Source: Moorella thermoacetica (GTDB taxonomy: Bacteria; Bacillota; DSM-521; Neomoorellales; Neomoorellaceae). Taken from it: 64,000 nucleotides of DNA. This document shows, piece after piece, positions 9,132-17,584 of this stretch. The notes under the pieces were generated by a model. The model saw only the letters and a list, made by a program, of their open reading frames with translations, was not told the DNA's origin and did no database searches. Within the stretch, counting starts at the first letter, position 1. The number at the start of each line of letters is the position of its first letter. The DNA lies in the NCBI RefSeq assembly GCF_001267405.1, contig NZ_CP012369.1:1886001-1950000 (forward strand), in the 5' to 3' direction. The position numbers and the translations under genes are program-made.

Positions 9132-10421
9132 CTAAAATACCGGGATTGTTGAGTTAGCTTTGGGCATAACAGTTACCACCTCTGCATCTGGCAATTCCTT
9201 CAAGGCCATGTTTATGGCGGCCTGTAGGTCGGGGGCTTTCCGGACCATCATTATCCGGGCCAGGTTGTCGTCCACGCCGTCGCTCACCAGGATTACCCGT
9301 GCCCGGACCAGGGAACGGCACCAGAGGAAGGCTTTGTGCCGGCCCATTTGAAATTCGCCTTGTTTAAAGACCTTTATTACCTCCTCCGGAGTATTGCCAG
9401 CCTGCATGGTGTCGATGAAGCCCTTCTCCCCGGCACCCTCCCGGCATTCGGCGCAGAGAATGATCACTCCCCCCTCTTTAACCAATCTAGTACCGTGGGC
9501 CAGGCCCTTCTGGGCCTGGTAGAGGTTGATATCCTTGGGAAAACCGCCGGGAGAAACAATGGCCACGTCGGCCAGTGCCGGTACCGGTACTTCGCTTACC
9601 TGACGGGCAACGGCCACCCCGGCTCGGTGAGCCGCCAGGTAATGGCCGGCTACTGTCCGGACAATCCCTTTATGGCTATTCAGGATAACGTTAATAATTA
9701 GGTTAATACCCACCAGGCCGCCGATTTCATCAATATCCTCCCGGGCCGGGTTGCCCTCTATCCGTCCCAGGGTTGCTTCCGGCTCTACCAGGTGGGCGTG
9801 GTTGGCGCGTATGGTGGCCTCACCACCGCAGCCAATGACCAGTGACTTGGACCCGGCCGTGTAACCGACAAATTGGTGAGGGTCAATCATGCCGATCAGA
9901 ATCCGGCCGTCGGCCTCCAGGTAGTGGCGGTTGATCCAGATAGGGGTCCCCCGGGAGGAAACACCAATCTGCTGCAGGATCCCCGGAGCATAGGCGTCGT
10001 GGCTGATCACCTTTACCCGGGCGGCTACCTCTGGACCCACAATCAGGGGAAACTCCTCTGGTGGCGCCGGCCGGTGCAGTCCGGTCCCCACCAGTATGGT
10101 GACCTGTTCGTCTTTGATGCCGATAGCGTTTAGTTTTTCTAATAAAACTGGTAAAATAACATCATTGGGCACCGGCCGGGTGAGGTCGCTGACGACGATC
10201 ACCACCTGCCGGACCCCCCGCAGTTCCTCCACCCCATGGTTGCCGATGGGTTGCTCCAGGGCCCGGCGCACATCGGCCGACGGATCAGGTACCCCGGCTA
10301 TCTCACTGGGCACGACCTCCTTAACTTTTATACCCTCTGGCAACTCGCCGACAAGGTATCCTTGACCATAGGGTATCTTGAGGGCTAGTTGTTTATACTT
10401 GGGAACCTCCCGATTTCGCAT
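9132..10421 (-). CDS. larA: LarA-family nickel-dependent racemase/epimerase (lactate racemase-like)
   Basis: A 429-residue DUF2088/LarA family protein. Family landmarks are VVIVVSDLTRPVPNDVILPV, GTGLHRP (first conserved His), SHDAY (second), and GMIDPHQFVGYTAGSKS (third). LarA uses a nickel-pincer cofactor to racemise lactate, and relatives act on other 2-hydroxyacids. The segment GTPIWINRHY has Arg where I expect the cofactor-linked Lys, which may mean a different specificity or reflect my alignment. ATG 10421 gives the usual N-terminus, though its ribosome site is weak. larB, larC and larE are absent from the window. A decayed uxaA lies head-to-head, so the neighbourhood once handled sugar acids. 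Confidence 0.8.
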   Translation of the reverse strand: MRNREVPKYKQLALKIPYGQGYLVGELPEGIKVKEVVPSEIAGVPDPSADVRRALEQPIGNHGVEELRGVRQVVIVVSDLTRPVPNDVILPVLLEKLNAIGIKDEQVTILVGTGLHRPAPPEEFPLIVGPEVAARVKVISHDAYAPGILQQIGVSSRGTPIWINRHYLEADGRILIGMIDPHQFVGYTAGSKSLVIGCGGEATIRANHAHLVEPEATLGRIEGNPAREDIDEIGGLVGINLIINVILNSHKGIVRTVAGHYLAAHRAGVAVARQVSEVPVPALADVAIVSPGGFPKDINLYQAQKGLAHGTRLVKEGGVIILCAECREGAGEKGFIDTMQAGNTPEEVIKVFKQGEFQMGRHKAFLWCRSLVRARVILVSDGVDDNLARIMMVRKAPDLQAAINMALKELPDAEVVTVMPKANSTIPVF

Positions 10422-10443
10422 TTCCCAGTACGTCGACCTCCGC

Positions 10444-10656
10444 GGCTCCCAGCCAACCGAGGGCAATATCGCCGGCGGCTCGGTCCTGCATTTCTTTACC
10501 CCCGGCCAGGGTAATATCGTAGGTAACCCCGTCATCCCGGTGATCAAGATCTATGCCAACCCTGTCAATGTAGCCACCATGAGCGAGGACATTGATGTGG
10601 ATGCCGAGGCCCTAAGCCACAAGGAATTCATCCTTACCAACCGTTCCGCATCATAA
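10444..10656 (+). pseudogene. Altronate dehydratase (UxaA family) remnant
   Basis: The plus-strand frame reads GSQPTEGNIAGG joined directly to SVLHFFTPGQGNIVGNPVIP and then VIKIYANPVNVATMSEDIDV. The first piece precedes the metal-binding middle of UxaA and the second is its C-terminal region. Roughly 50-100 residues between them are missing and the tail stops early after EFILTNRSAS. There is no start codon context. It is a deletion derivative overlapping the 5' flank of larA. Confidence 0.7.
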
Positions 10657-10687
10657 GAATTTCTATGCCTCCCACGGGTCAATTTAT

Positions 10688-11722
10688 CTATATAAAATAC
10701 TCAACTTTAGCCCTCGGTAAATAAGTAGCTACCATTTCTTTGAAAAAAGCCTCCAGCGCCGTTCTTACTTCAGCGGGGTAAACATACTTACCATAACCAA
10801 ATTGACCATACCGAAAAGTCCTCTCTTCTTCATCTAGAGGCAATTTTGTATTGGGAAATAGCGTTTCAATGGAAGTCTTGGCCCGTTTGGTAAAGCGATG
10901 GGTTATTAGCTCTAATGTCAGGTCATTCGATTCGGCAAGCAACGGTTGCCTGGCAATTACTTGAAAAAGATGGCGATATTGCTGCTGCCACCCTTCCAAA
11001 TAAAATATAGGAGCAATAATGAAACCTGTCAGGTAACCTCCCCCGGCCATCTGTGCCGCCGCCGCCAGCCGTTGCCCCAGGGGCGGGGTACCATGCTCAA
11101 AACGCTTAATTATGTTTTCTGCATTGATACTAAAGCGAAAGCGGGTATGGCCCCGGTGGTCCAGGTTTAATAGCCCGTCTACATCAGTAAATTTAGTAGC
11201 AACCCGCAAGCGCCCCAGGGGTTGCCTGGCCATAAATTCAATAGCAGCGGCAAGGCTGCCGGTATACTTTTCTACCGGCACGGGATCTGAGGTGGCTGAA
11301 GCTTCAAAGTATGTTACTTCGGGGTCGCGCCGGTTAATATAATCCCGGGCCAGAGCGAGGATTTCAGCGATATTAACATAAATCTTTTGATAGGGCTTAC
11401 GCCCAAAATGAGTAAACAGGTAACAGTATTCACACATGGCCGGACAACTTGTGACCAGGGGTAACTGGTAATGGGCCGAGGGCTTGCAGGTTTGAAAATC
11501 CCTGCTCCTTCGCACCCCTACTACCAGGGTACGTTTAGCTTCCAGAAAACTCTCCCGGGCTGTTTTGCCCGGGATACAAGTAACACGGTTGTGAGATGGG
11601 GTCATCAATACTTCGACTCTTTCTTCATGGAAGCGTTGATATAGTTTTCGCCCCAGGGGATAGTTCAAAGCTTCCGGTTCGAAGACAACCCGTTTTAATT
11701 CAACAGTCACCCTTAAAATCAC
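10688..11722 (-). CDS. splB: Spore photoproduct lyase (radical SAM) with Cys-to-Ala change at the H-donor site
   Basis: A 344-residue radical SAM enzyme that reverses the 5-thyminyl-5,6-dihydrothymine spore photoproduct in DNA during germination. The cluster motif is CPAMCEYCY (Cys93, 97, 100), with the two flanking tyrosines of the radical relay kept (Tyr99, Tyr101). Family text KPSAHYQLPLVTSC, TRFRFSINAENIIKRFEHGT and the C-terminus KVEYFI match Bacillus SplB end to end. Bacillus has FEASCTSD, where Cys141 gives a hydrogen atom to the product radical; here the text is FEASATSD (Ala143), exactly 43 residues after the last cluster Cys as in Bacillus. The start is GTG 11722 with a poor ribosome site. 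No sigma-G promoter was obvious to me. Confidence 0.9.
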   Translation of the reverse strand: MILRVTVELKRVVFEPEALNYPLGRKLYQRFHEERVEVLMTPSHNRVTCIPGKTARESFLEAKRTLVVGVRRSRDFQTCKPSAHYQLPLVTSCPAMCEYCYLFTHFGRKPYQKIYVNIAEILALARDYINRRDPEVTYFEASATSDPVPVEKYTGSLAAAIEFMARQPLGRLRVATKFTDVDGLLNLDHRGHTRFRFSINAENIIKRFEHGTPPLGQRLAAAAQMAGGGYLTGFIIAPIFYLEGWQQQYRHLFQVIARQPLLAESNDLTLELITHRFTKRAKTSIETLFPNTKLPLDEEERTFRYGQFGYGKYVYPAEVRTALEAFFKEMVATYLPRAKVEYFI

Positions 11723-11770
11723 CCTGGCTTACTTTATCCTTTTTCCTACCGTACCCTTTATTTGTCCGGG

Positions 11771-11953
11771 TTATACCCCAAGCATCACCCTGACCCACTC
11801 CAGCCACCTGCGGGCATGTTCAAAGAGGCGCCACAGGCCCAGGTTGCGGTAATAAAGAAAGGTAATTACCAGGGCTGCAGAGATATAGAATAGGGACCAG
11901 AAGGCAGAAAGCCTGTCATTGTCGTCCCCGGCCGGGCCTGACCCGGTAGACAT
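11771..11953 (-). CDS. Small single-pass membrane protein, unknown function
   Basis: A 60-residue protein with a short polar N-terminus, one hydrophobic segment (about 17-38, SLFYISAALVITFLYYR) and a basic, Trp-rich C-terminal helix. ATG 11953 has GGGGAG seven bases before it. It overlaps the last 38 bases of the upstream glycosyltransferase, which suggests coupled expression. I do not recognise a family; it may be an accessory subunit of that enzyme. Confidence 0.65.
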   Translation of the reverse strand: MSTGSGPAGDDNDRLSAFWSLFYISAALVITFLYYRNLGLWRLFEHARRWLEWVRVMLGV

Positions 11954-13844
11954 TAATCATCTCCCCTTTCCTGTAGGGTGTTAATAAATCAGGCAGTGAA
12001 AGGGCCCATCTATCGTAGTCGCCATACTGGGTGTTGGTAACAACAAAATCCAGGCCCTGACAGATGATGGCCTCCCGCCAGGACTCCGCCGTGGTTCCAT
12101 CGACCAGCTCCACCTGGTTACGCAGGCCGCCATACAGGGGGTAGATCCAGGCCATAGGCGTATAACCAATCCGGCTGGGAGGCAGCTGGTCCACCCAGGC
12201 ATAGTCACTGAAGTACAGTTCCCCAAAGGTCCGGTGAGCTGGGTCCAGGCGCATGGCTGCAGGTAGCTTATCCAGGGTTTCTACCAGAGTCAAACCGGTG
12301 GCCACCACCAGGTTCAGAATCATGATTCCGGCCACAGCCATTTTCAACCTGGGGTCGAGGCGGTCATAAACCCAGGCCATAGCCGCCAGTCCCACCGGCA
12401 CTACATAAAGGACATAGCGCGGCCACCAGGCAGCCGGCTGGAGGATTAAAAAAATAAGGGTCAGGCCCACCATCCAGAGTACCGGGGCCCGGCGCCGGCG
12501 CCAGGCTGAAAATGCGAAGGGTAGGATAGCGGGGAGGGCCAGGGCCGCCCAGGCCGGTCCCAGGCCGCGGGTGCGGGAATAATAATTGTAGGATTCGTTA
12601 CCAAGCTCCAACCAGGAAGTAAGGATATTGAGGATGATGTTGCGGCCCCGGTAGGCTTCCGGTGTATTCGCGGCCATAAATAACCTGGAGACACTGCCCA
12701 TGCCGGGAAGCTTCCATCCCAGCACTTGAATCTCTACGGGGTAAACGGGATTACCGTAAAACCACCAGGTTCGCAAGTACCAAAAAGTGCCCGTGGCCAT
12801 CAGGGACAATAAAATCACTGTTATCTGGAGCCAGAGAGCTCTGTTGCCGGATACCCCTTGCCGGTACTGCCAGAAGCCTGAGGCCAGTATAGCCAGGACG
12901 AAGACACCGGCAAAGGCGATGCCCGTAGCTTTAATCCCCATCATCAGCCCAATGGCCAGGCCCAGGATCAGGGCATACTCCAGATTGCGCTCCTCCTGCC
13001 ACCTTAAAAAAAGATAAAGGGCGGCGGCTACCATAGAGCCGAAGGCGGCGTCGACATAGGCTACCCGCAGGTGGATCAGAACCATGGGGGTCAAAAGGAA
13101 GAGCATAGAAGCCAGAATCGATGCATTCCGTCCGGCACCCCCTGACCTGCTCAGGCCGAAGGTGGCCAGGGCGCCGATTACAACATAAGGGAACTGGGTG
13201 GCATCCACCAGGAGGTCGTTACCCGTCAGGACCATGATCCATAGGGCATTTAATTCGGCGTTAAGGGGGTAAACATTGGCCCAATTAAAGGCCACGCTTA
13301 AATCCAGGGCGAGCTTTCTGGAGGTTACCCGGGTGGGATCGTAGTGCTGCCAGAGTAGGGCCTCCGGCAGCCGGGTAATGGCCCCCTGTTTGAACCAGGC
13401 GGCCATAGGAGTAAGGTGATACCAGATCTCATCCCAGGCGAAGGGCGGCAGGTAAATCCACCCCAGGACCAGGGCTGCCAGGCTAAAGGCCAGAATGACA
13501 CCGGTTACTGCGATGAGGGAACTGGAAAAAATCTCGGCGTTCCCGGGTTCTCCTATATCCCCGGCCGCCCCGCTTTCAAAGGAGAAAATCTCACCGGATC
13601 TACTCCCCTGCCTGTTCCGGATCAGCAACCCGAGCCCCGCCCAGCCCAGGGCCAGGAGCAATACCACGCCGCGGTTAAGATGCCGCAGGGCTTGACCGGC
13701 GAGCAGGAGGATCAGTACCTGCCCGGCCATGGTCAATACCCCTACGGCCAGCCAGCGGTCGAGAGTTTTTTTCAACGCCATCCGGGCCGCCATGAGCCAG
13801 GACCCGGTGAGCAGGGCCAGTGTGCCCAGAAGAAACCAGAGCAT
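11916..13844 (-). CDS. Multi-pass membrane glycosyltransferase-like protein (GT39/ArnT fold)
   Basis: A 642-residue protein with a dozen or so hydrophobic segments and one large extracytoplasmic loop region. After TM3 comes PPFAWDEIWYHLTPMAAWFK, whose acidic residues resemble the DE catalytic motif of the first loop in PMT/ArnT-type lipid-linked sugar transferases; VAYVDAAFG follows. The C-terminal third is soluble. It probably moves a sugar from a lipid carrier to an envelope acceptor. The start is ATG with GGGGAGG. It lies between two small genes with coupled spacing. Confidence 0.7.
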   Translation of the reverse strand: MLWFLLGTLALLTGSWLMAARMALKKTLDRWLAVGVLTMAGQVLILLLAGQALRHLNRGVVLLLALGWAGLGLLIRNRQGSRSGEIFSFESGAAGDIGEPGNAEIFSSSLIAVTGVILAFSLAALVLGWIYLPPFAWDEIWYHLTPMAAWFKQGAITRLPEALLWQHYDPTRVTSRKLALDLSVAFNWANVYPLNAELNALWIMVLTGNDLLVDATQFPYVVIGALATFGLSRSGGAGRNASILASMLFLLTPMVLIHLRVAYVDAAFGSMVAAALYLFLRWQEERNLEYALILGLAIGLMMGIKATGIAFAGVFVLAILASGFWQYRQGVSGNRALWLQITVILLSLMATGTFWYLRTWWFYGNPVYPVEIQVLGWKLPGMGSVSRLFMAANTPEAYRGRNIILNILTSWLELGNESYNYYSRTRGLGPAWAALALPAILPFAFSAWRRRRAPVLWMVGLTLIFLILQPAAWWPRYVLYVVPVGLAAMAWVYDRLDPRLKMAVAGIMILNLVVATGLTLVETLDKLPAAMRLDPAHRTFGELYFSDYAWVDQLPPSRIGYTPMAWIYPLYGGLRNQVELVDGTTAESWREAIICQGLDFVVTNTQYGDYDRWALSLPDLLTPYRKGEMINVYRVRPGRGRQ

Positions 13845-13857
13845 TTAGTTCCTCCCC

Positions 13858-14037
13858 TTAGTTTTCAACCCTATCATTTATAAATTCTTTATGGAGGCCC
13901 TTAATCCTTTTTACCCCGGTTTCTCCTGCCGGCATTTTAATGTTCTCCTTATCGAGATTTCTTGCACGCCTGGCTAACGGAGGTACTTGACCATAATTAC
14001 TTTGTTGTAGTATCTTCTTGAAGGCATCCCCTTTCAT
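13858..14037 (-). CDS. Small basic protein (59 aa), unknown
   Basis: A short gene starting ATG at 14037 after AAAGGA, with sequence MKGDAFKKILQQSNYG then PPLARRARNLDKENIK and a C-terminus ending DRVEN. It is soluble, basic and lacks membrane segments. Its TAA is followed at once by the GGGGAGG of the membrane glycosyltransferase, so the three genes 14037-11771 form a likely operon. I see no known family. Confidence 0.55.
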   Translation of the reverse strand: MKGDAFKKILQQSNYGQVPPLARRARNLDKENIKMPAGETGVKRIKGLHKEFINDRVEN

Positions 14038-14128
14038 TGAATTCCTTTACCAAATTAGCCTTCTAGATTTTAATGGGGTGTCTTTCTTCTTTTTTATAAA
14101 GGCCTCATAGCAATCATGCAGGCATTAC

Positions 14129-14157
14129 TTGCTGGCTATTTAGGATAGTATTTAAAT
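14129..14157 (+). promoter_or_regulatory. Possible promoter of the second permease
   Basis: TTGCTG at 14129, a 17-base spacer and TTAAAT at 14152, 24 bases before the start. The -10 is weak. Confidence 0.3.
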
Positions 14158-14180
14158 GGTAAATCTGGAGGGAGATTATA

Positions 14181-15572
14181 ATGACCTTGCTATTTCGTAG
14201 AAAAAGTATTTCTGAAGCAACGGAACTGGCGGAGCTGAAAGAATATAAATTAAGGCGGGATCTTAATCTTCTGGAATTATTCTTTCTAGTAATAGGGGCA
14301 ACCATTGGCGCCGGTATTTTTGTGCTCCCGGGTGTAGCTGCTGCCAAATATTCCGGACCGGCAGTAAGCATATCGTTTTTCCTTGGTGGATTAGTATGTA
14401 TCTGTGTGGGCCTGTGCTATGTGGAATTTGCCTCTATGGTTCCGGTGGCAGGTAGTGCCTATACTTATGCTTACCTCGCTTTAGGTGAAATTTTTGCTTG
14501 GATCGTCGGCTGGGATTTGCTCTTCGAATTTACTGCTATAACTAGTACCGTATCGGTAGGCTGGTCTGGTTATTTTGTAGAATTTTTAAGGGGTTTCGGG
14601 ATCCATCTTCCCAAAATGATTACTACGGATATCGCCCATGGTGGTTTCATAAATGCCCCGGCAATAATAGCTATTTTACTTGTAACTTATATTGTCTATA
14701 GTGGTATAAGGGAAGCAGGTAAAATAAATGCCTATTTAAGTCTCGGTAAACTGTGCGCCCTGGCCCTTTTTTTAGTACTGGCAATTCCCTTTATTAAGCC
14801 GGTAAACTGGCATCCATTTCTTCCCTTTGGGTGGAAAGGAGTAATGACCGGCGCCGCCCTTACTTTTTTCGCCTTTACAGGCTTTGATGGTGTAACCACA
14901 GTTACTGAGGAAACAAAAAATCCCCAACGGGATGTCCCAATAGCCCTCGTTTCAGGACTGGGGTTTATCACTATTCTTTATATTGTTGTTAGCGCCGTAC
15001 TAACGGGTGTTGTTCCTTATACCAAGCTAGACGTTCCCGATCCGGCAGCCTTTGCCCTAGTGTCAATAGGCAAAAGCTGGGGGGGAGGAATCATTGCCAT
15101 TGCAGCCATTTTCGGGCTATTTACAGTCATGATGGGCAATGGTTTAAGTGCGACCCGCATTCTTTTTGCCATGAGTCGTGATGGGCTTCTCCCACCCATC
15201 TTTGCCCGGGTACACAAAACAAGGCGAACCCCCTATATTGCCACCTTGATCATATTTTCAGTAGCCCTTATTGGTGGCGGCTTCCTCTCTATCGGCGAAT
15301 TGGCTGAACTGGCAAATATCGGGGGACTAACCGCCTTTACCCTTACAGCTATTAGTACCCTGGTAATGCGGTACAGCCAGCCCGCGGCTAGGCGTCCCTT
15401 TAAAGTACCAGCCATCTGGGTGGTAGCACCATTAGGTACAGTAGGTGGAATTGCTCTCATTAGCAGCCTACCACCGATTACCTTCATCCGCTTTGGTATC
15501 TGGATGGTAATAGGCCTCGTTATTTACTTCAGCTATGGAAGAAAATATTCCAAAGCTGATATAGGAGGATAA
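14181..15572 (+). CDS. APC-superfamily amino acid permease, paralog of the one at 1709
   Basis: A 463-residue permease with LELFFLVIGATIGAGIFVLPG in TM1 and FFAFTGFDGVTTVTEETKNP in the TM6 region. It is collinear with the first permease, including ITTDIAHGG and KPVNWHPFLPFGWKGVMTGA. The gene is more AT-rich than most neighbours. The start is ATG with GGAGGGAG. It likely transports amino acids; the specific substrate is unknown. The two copies differ in promoter and leader, so they may serve different conditions. Confidence 0.9.
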   Translation: MTLLFRRKSISEATELAELKEYKLRRDLNLLELFFLVIGATIGAGIFVLPGVAAAKYSGPAVSISFFLGGLVCICVGLCYVEFASMVPVAGSAYTYAYLALGEIFAWIVGWDLLFEFTAITSTVSVGWSGYFVEFLRGFGIHLPKMITTDIAHGGFINAPAIIAILLVTYIVYSGIREAGKINAYLSLGKLCALALFLVLAIPFIKPVNWHPFLPFGWKGVMTGAALTFFAFTGFDGVTTVTEETKNPQRDVPIALVSGLGFITILYIVVSAVLTGVVPYTKLDVPDPAAFALVSIGKSWGGGIIAIAAIFGLFTVMMGNGLSATRILFAMSRDGLLPPIFARVHKTRRTPYIATLIIFSVALIGGGFLSIGELAELANIGGLTAFTLTAISTLVMRYSQPAARRPFKVPAIWVVAPLGTVGGIALISSLPPITFIRFGIWMVIGLVIYFSYGRKYSKADIGG

Positions 15573-15579
15573 AACTCCT

Positions 15580-15603
15580 GTGCCAGGTGTATCCACCTGG
15601 CAC
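15580..15603. terminator. Perfect 10-bp hairpin after the permease
   Basis: GTGCCAGGTG-TATC-CACCTGGCAC starts eight bases after the stop. There is no T-run on either side, so it may be a transcript-stabilising hairpin or a dispersed palindrome rather than an efficient terminator. Confidence 0.45.
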
Positions 15604-15684
15604 CTGAAATAGTCCGTAATTAACTTTTCCCGGCAGCATTAATCCAGCGATTATAGCCCGCTTGGCTTGCTGCCCATAACAGTC

Positions 15685-16908
15685 CTAATCCATAATCCTC
15701 TTCTCACCGCTAATGGCCTGGAGAGGCTTGAGGTCCATGGTCACCTCCAGGGTGCCGGCAAAGTCGCCTTTTTCGTCCCGGACGGCAAAATACTGGATAA
15801 ACACATACTTATCACCCAGGTGCAGCCAGAAGGCTTCCCGGTCTTTACGCCCGCTTTTGAAGTCGGCAATGAGTTTCTCCACCACCTGGACGCTGGCCGG
15901 GGGATGACAGTTTTCGACCCGCCGGCCGATAACCGCCCGGCTGCGGGTAAAGATGCGCTCCCTGGTATTGGAAAAATACTTGACCACATTATCCTTGTCG
16001 ACAAAGGTTATGTCTACTGGCAGGTGATCGAAGATCAAGCTGATCTCCCGGGGCGTCAGGATACCGGTAGCAAACTTAATGTATCCCCTGGTTTCCTCGC
16101 TGGCGACAGTTTCTTTCTGGTCAAGTTTGACCTGCGCCGGCCGCCAGTCTTCCCGGGGCTCGATGAGGCAATAACCGATACTGGCGCTGTCAAGCATGAT
16201 CCGGTACCACTCGTCCTCGGTCAGGGTCTCCAGGGCCATGGGGAAGAGAATCCTTTCTTCTTTAAAGATCATTTCTTTGATTTTTGCCAGGGCGGCTTCT
16301 GTTCTGGTAATGAGTTCTTCTTTTTTATCCGGTACGTAATTGACGGCCAGGTCCCGGGCTTCCTTTAAGAGGTCCCTGATCTCGTCGTCGACGCCCCACA
16401 TGACCTTGGGCGGCCCTACTATCTGGTACTTCTCCAGGTAAGGGAAGAGGAGATTCTCCTTGCGGCTATAATGCTTGTTGACATCCTGGAGAAGATTCAG
16501 TTTTTCCGCCAGCTTTATGGCCAGGTCTTTTTCAACGTCCGGGTTCGCCCGGCGCAATTCAGCCAGGAGCGGTTGAATCTCTCTGATCATTAAATCTTCC
16601 AGGGCCCGGTTTTCTTCTTTAAAAGTATGCACCGGGTGACCGGGGATGGTTTCCGGTTGCGGCGCCCTTTCTAATGACTCTTTAAAGACCGCCGCGTGGA
16701 CGTCGCAGAGGCGCTGGACCTCCTCCACCGGCAGGCCTTCGTTGATCAGGGCCTGCTCCATGAGGGAGATCTCCGCCGGGGCCACATCCTTGATCAGTTC
16801 ATTAAACCTGGCCTTCACTTCCTCCACGCTCTTGCCCCGGTGCAATTCCCGGATAATTTCTTTTAAGGCTTCTTTACGGTAATCCTGGTTGTTGAGCAGT
16901 TCGGTCAT
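15685..16908 (-). CDS. DUF438 / hemerythrin-like / PAS sensor protein
   Basis: A 407-residue cytoplasmic protein in three parts. Residues 1-75 are the DUF438 helical domain (EIIRELHRGKSVEEVKARF). About 90-235 are a hemerythrin-like four-helix domain with HTFKEENR, HYSRKENLLFPYLEK and FKEERILFPMALE, whose His/Glu residues fit a di-iron site. About 285-405 are a PAS domain (LPVDITFVDKDNVVKYFSNT, GRRVENCHPP). There is no kinase or DNA-binding domain, so it is a stand-alone sensor, probably of oxygen or nitric oxide. The start is ATG with GGAGG. Confidence 0.85.
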   Translation of the reverse strand: MTELLNNQDYRKEALKEIIRELHRGKSVEEVKARFNELIKDVAPAEISLMEQALINEGLPVEEVQRLCDVHAAVFKESLERAPQPETIPGHPVHTFKEENRALEDLMIREIQPLLAELRRANPDVEKDLAIKLAEKLNLLQDVNKHYSRKENLLFPYLEKYQIVGPPKVMWGVDDEIRDLLKEARDLAVNYVPDKKEELITRTEAALAKIKEMIFKEERILFPMALETLTEDEWYRIMLDSASIGYCLIEPREDWRPAQVKLDQKETVASEETRGYIKFATGILTPREISLIFDHLPVDITFVDKDNVVKYFSNTRERIFTRSRAVIGRRVENCHPPASVQVVEKLIADFKSGRKDREAFWLHLGDKYVFIQYFAVRDEKGDFAGTLEVTMDLKPLQAISGEKRIMD

Positions 16909-17061
16909 GGCTACACCTCCAAGTTATTTATTTAGTATGCCCTTGCTTAAAAATAATTTTCCGTTTTCCACCACCTTTTATTTAACTACCAGATTGGCAA
17001 GCTCCGCTGCAAGCAATTACTCCCAGGCCTGGATGAGACAATTCGGCCAGAAGGGCGCCTG

Positions 17062-17087
17062 CTTTAAAGCCCCCGGGGTACGGGGGC
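17062..17087 (-). terminator. Hairpin after the SLH remnant
   Basis: GCCCCC/GGGGGC followed on the minus strand by TTTAAAG. It is a weak terminator for the decayed S-layer-type gene. Confidence 0.35.
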
Positions 17088-17100
17088 AGTCCGACGTTAG

Positions 17101-17325
17101 CTACATTTTAACGGCCAGGGTGCGAACCAGGGCGGCCGCCGCCTCAGCCCTGGTGACCTGGTGGCCGGGCTCAAAAGTAGAACCATTACCCTTCAGGATA
17201 CCCAGACCCCAGGACAGGGCGACGTAACCCAGGGAATCAGATGACAGGGAACCGGCGTCGGTATAGGGCACCCGGTAAATCCCCTCCACCCGCGCGACAT
17301 GATCCAGTTGAGGAGGCGGATCCTT
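17101..17325 (-). pseudogene. S-layer homology (SLH) domain remnant
   Basis: An open frame of 74 codons with no good start and an in-frame stop just upstream. It contains SLGYVALSWGLGILKG and FEPGHQVTRAEAAAALVRTL, the end of one SLH repeat. SLH proteins anchor to the cell wall and normally carry three repeats after a large exported part; only the extreme C-terminus remains here. Confidence 0.65.
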
Positions 17326-17525
17326 TTATTCTTTAGTAAACAATTCCTTTAACAGGTGTCGACTAGTATTTTTTAACTCCCCTCCCTCCTTTCCAGTTCC
17401 TCCCTGATCCTTGCCTTTATACAGACGCTTAAGGCGCGTTAAAGTTCCCGCCGCTGGCAAAAATCTCCCAGCCAGTATATATTAATCTCGAAGGCATAAA
17501 TATGCCGAGTAGTTCCTTATGGCTA

Positions 17526-17558
17526 TAATAAAAATAACCCGGGAGCTAAACCGGGTTA
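17526..17558 (-). terminator. Minus-facing terminator inside the marC leader
   Basis: A 9-bp stem, ATAACCCGG/CCGGGTTAT with an 8-base loop, followed on the minus strand by TTTTATTAT. No minus gene ends here. The nearest upstream one is the GT4 gene, which ends at 18220 only two bases from the marC stop. The site probably ends that transcript after it crosses marC. Confidence 0.7.
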
Positions 17559-17584
17559 TCCGAGTCTTATCGGGGGGAATACCT

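Noticed and set aside
15580-15603. CRISPR or transposon end
   Set aside because: A single palindrome with no second copy in the window, no transposase and no direct repeats.
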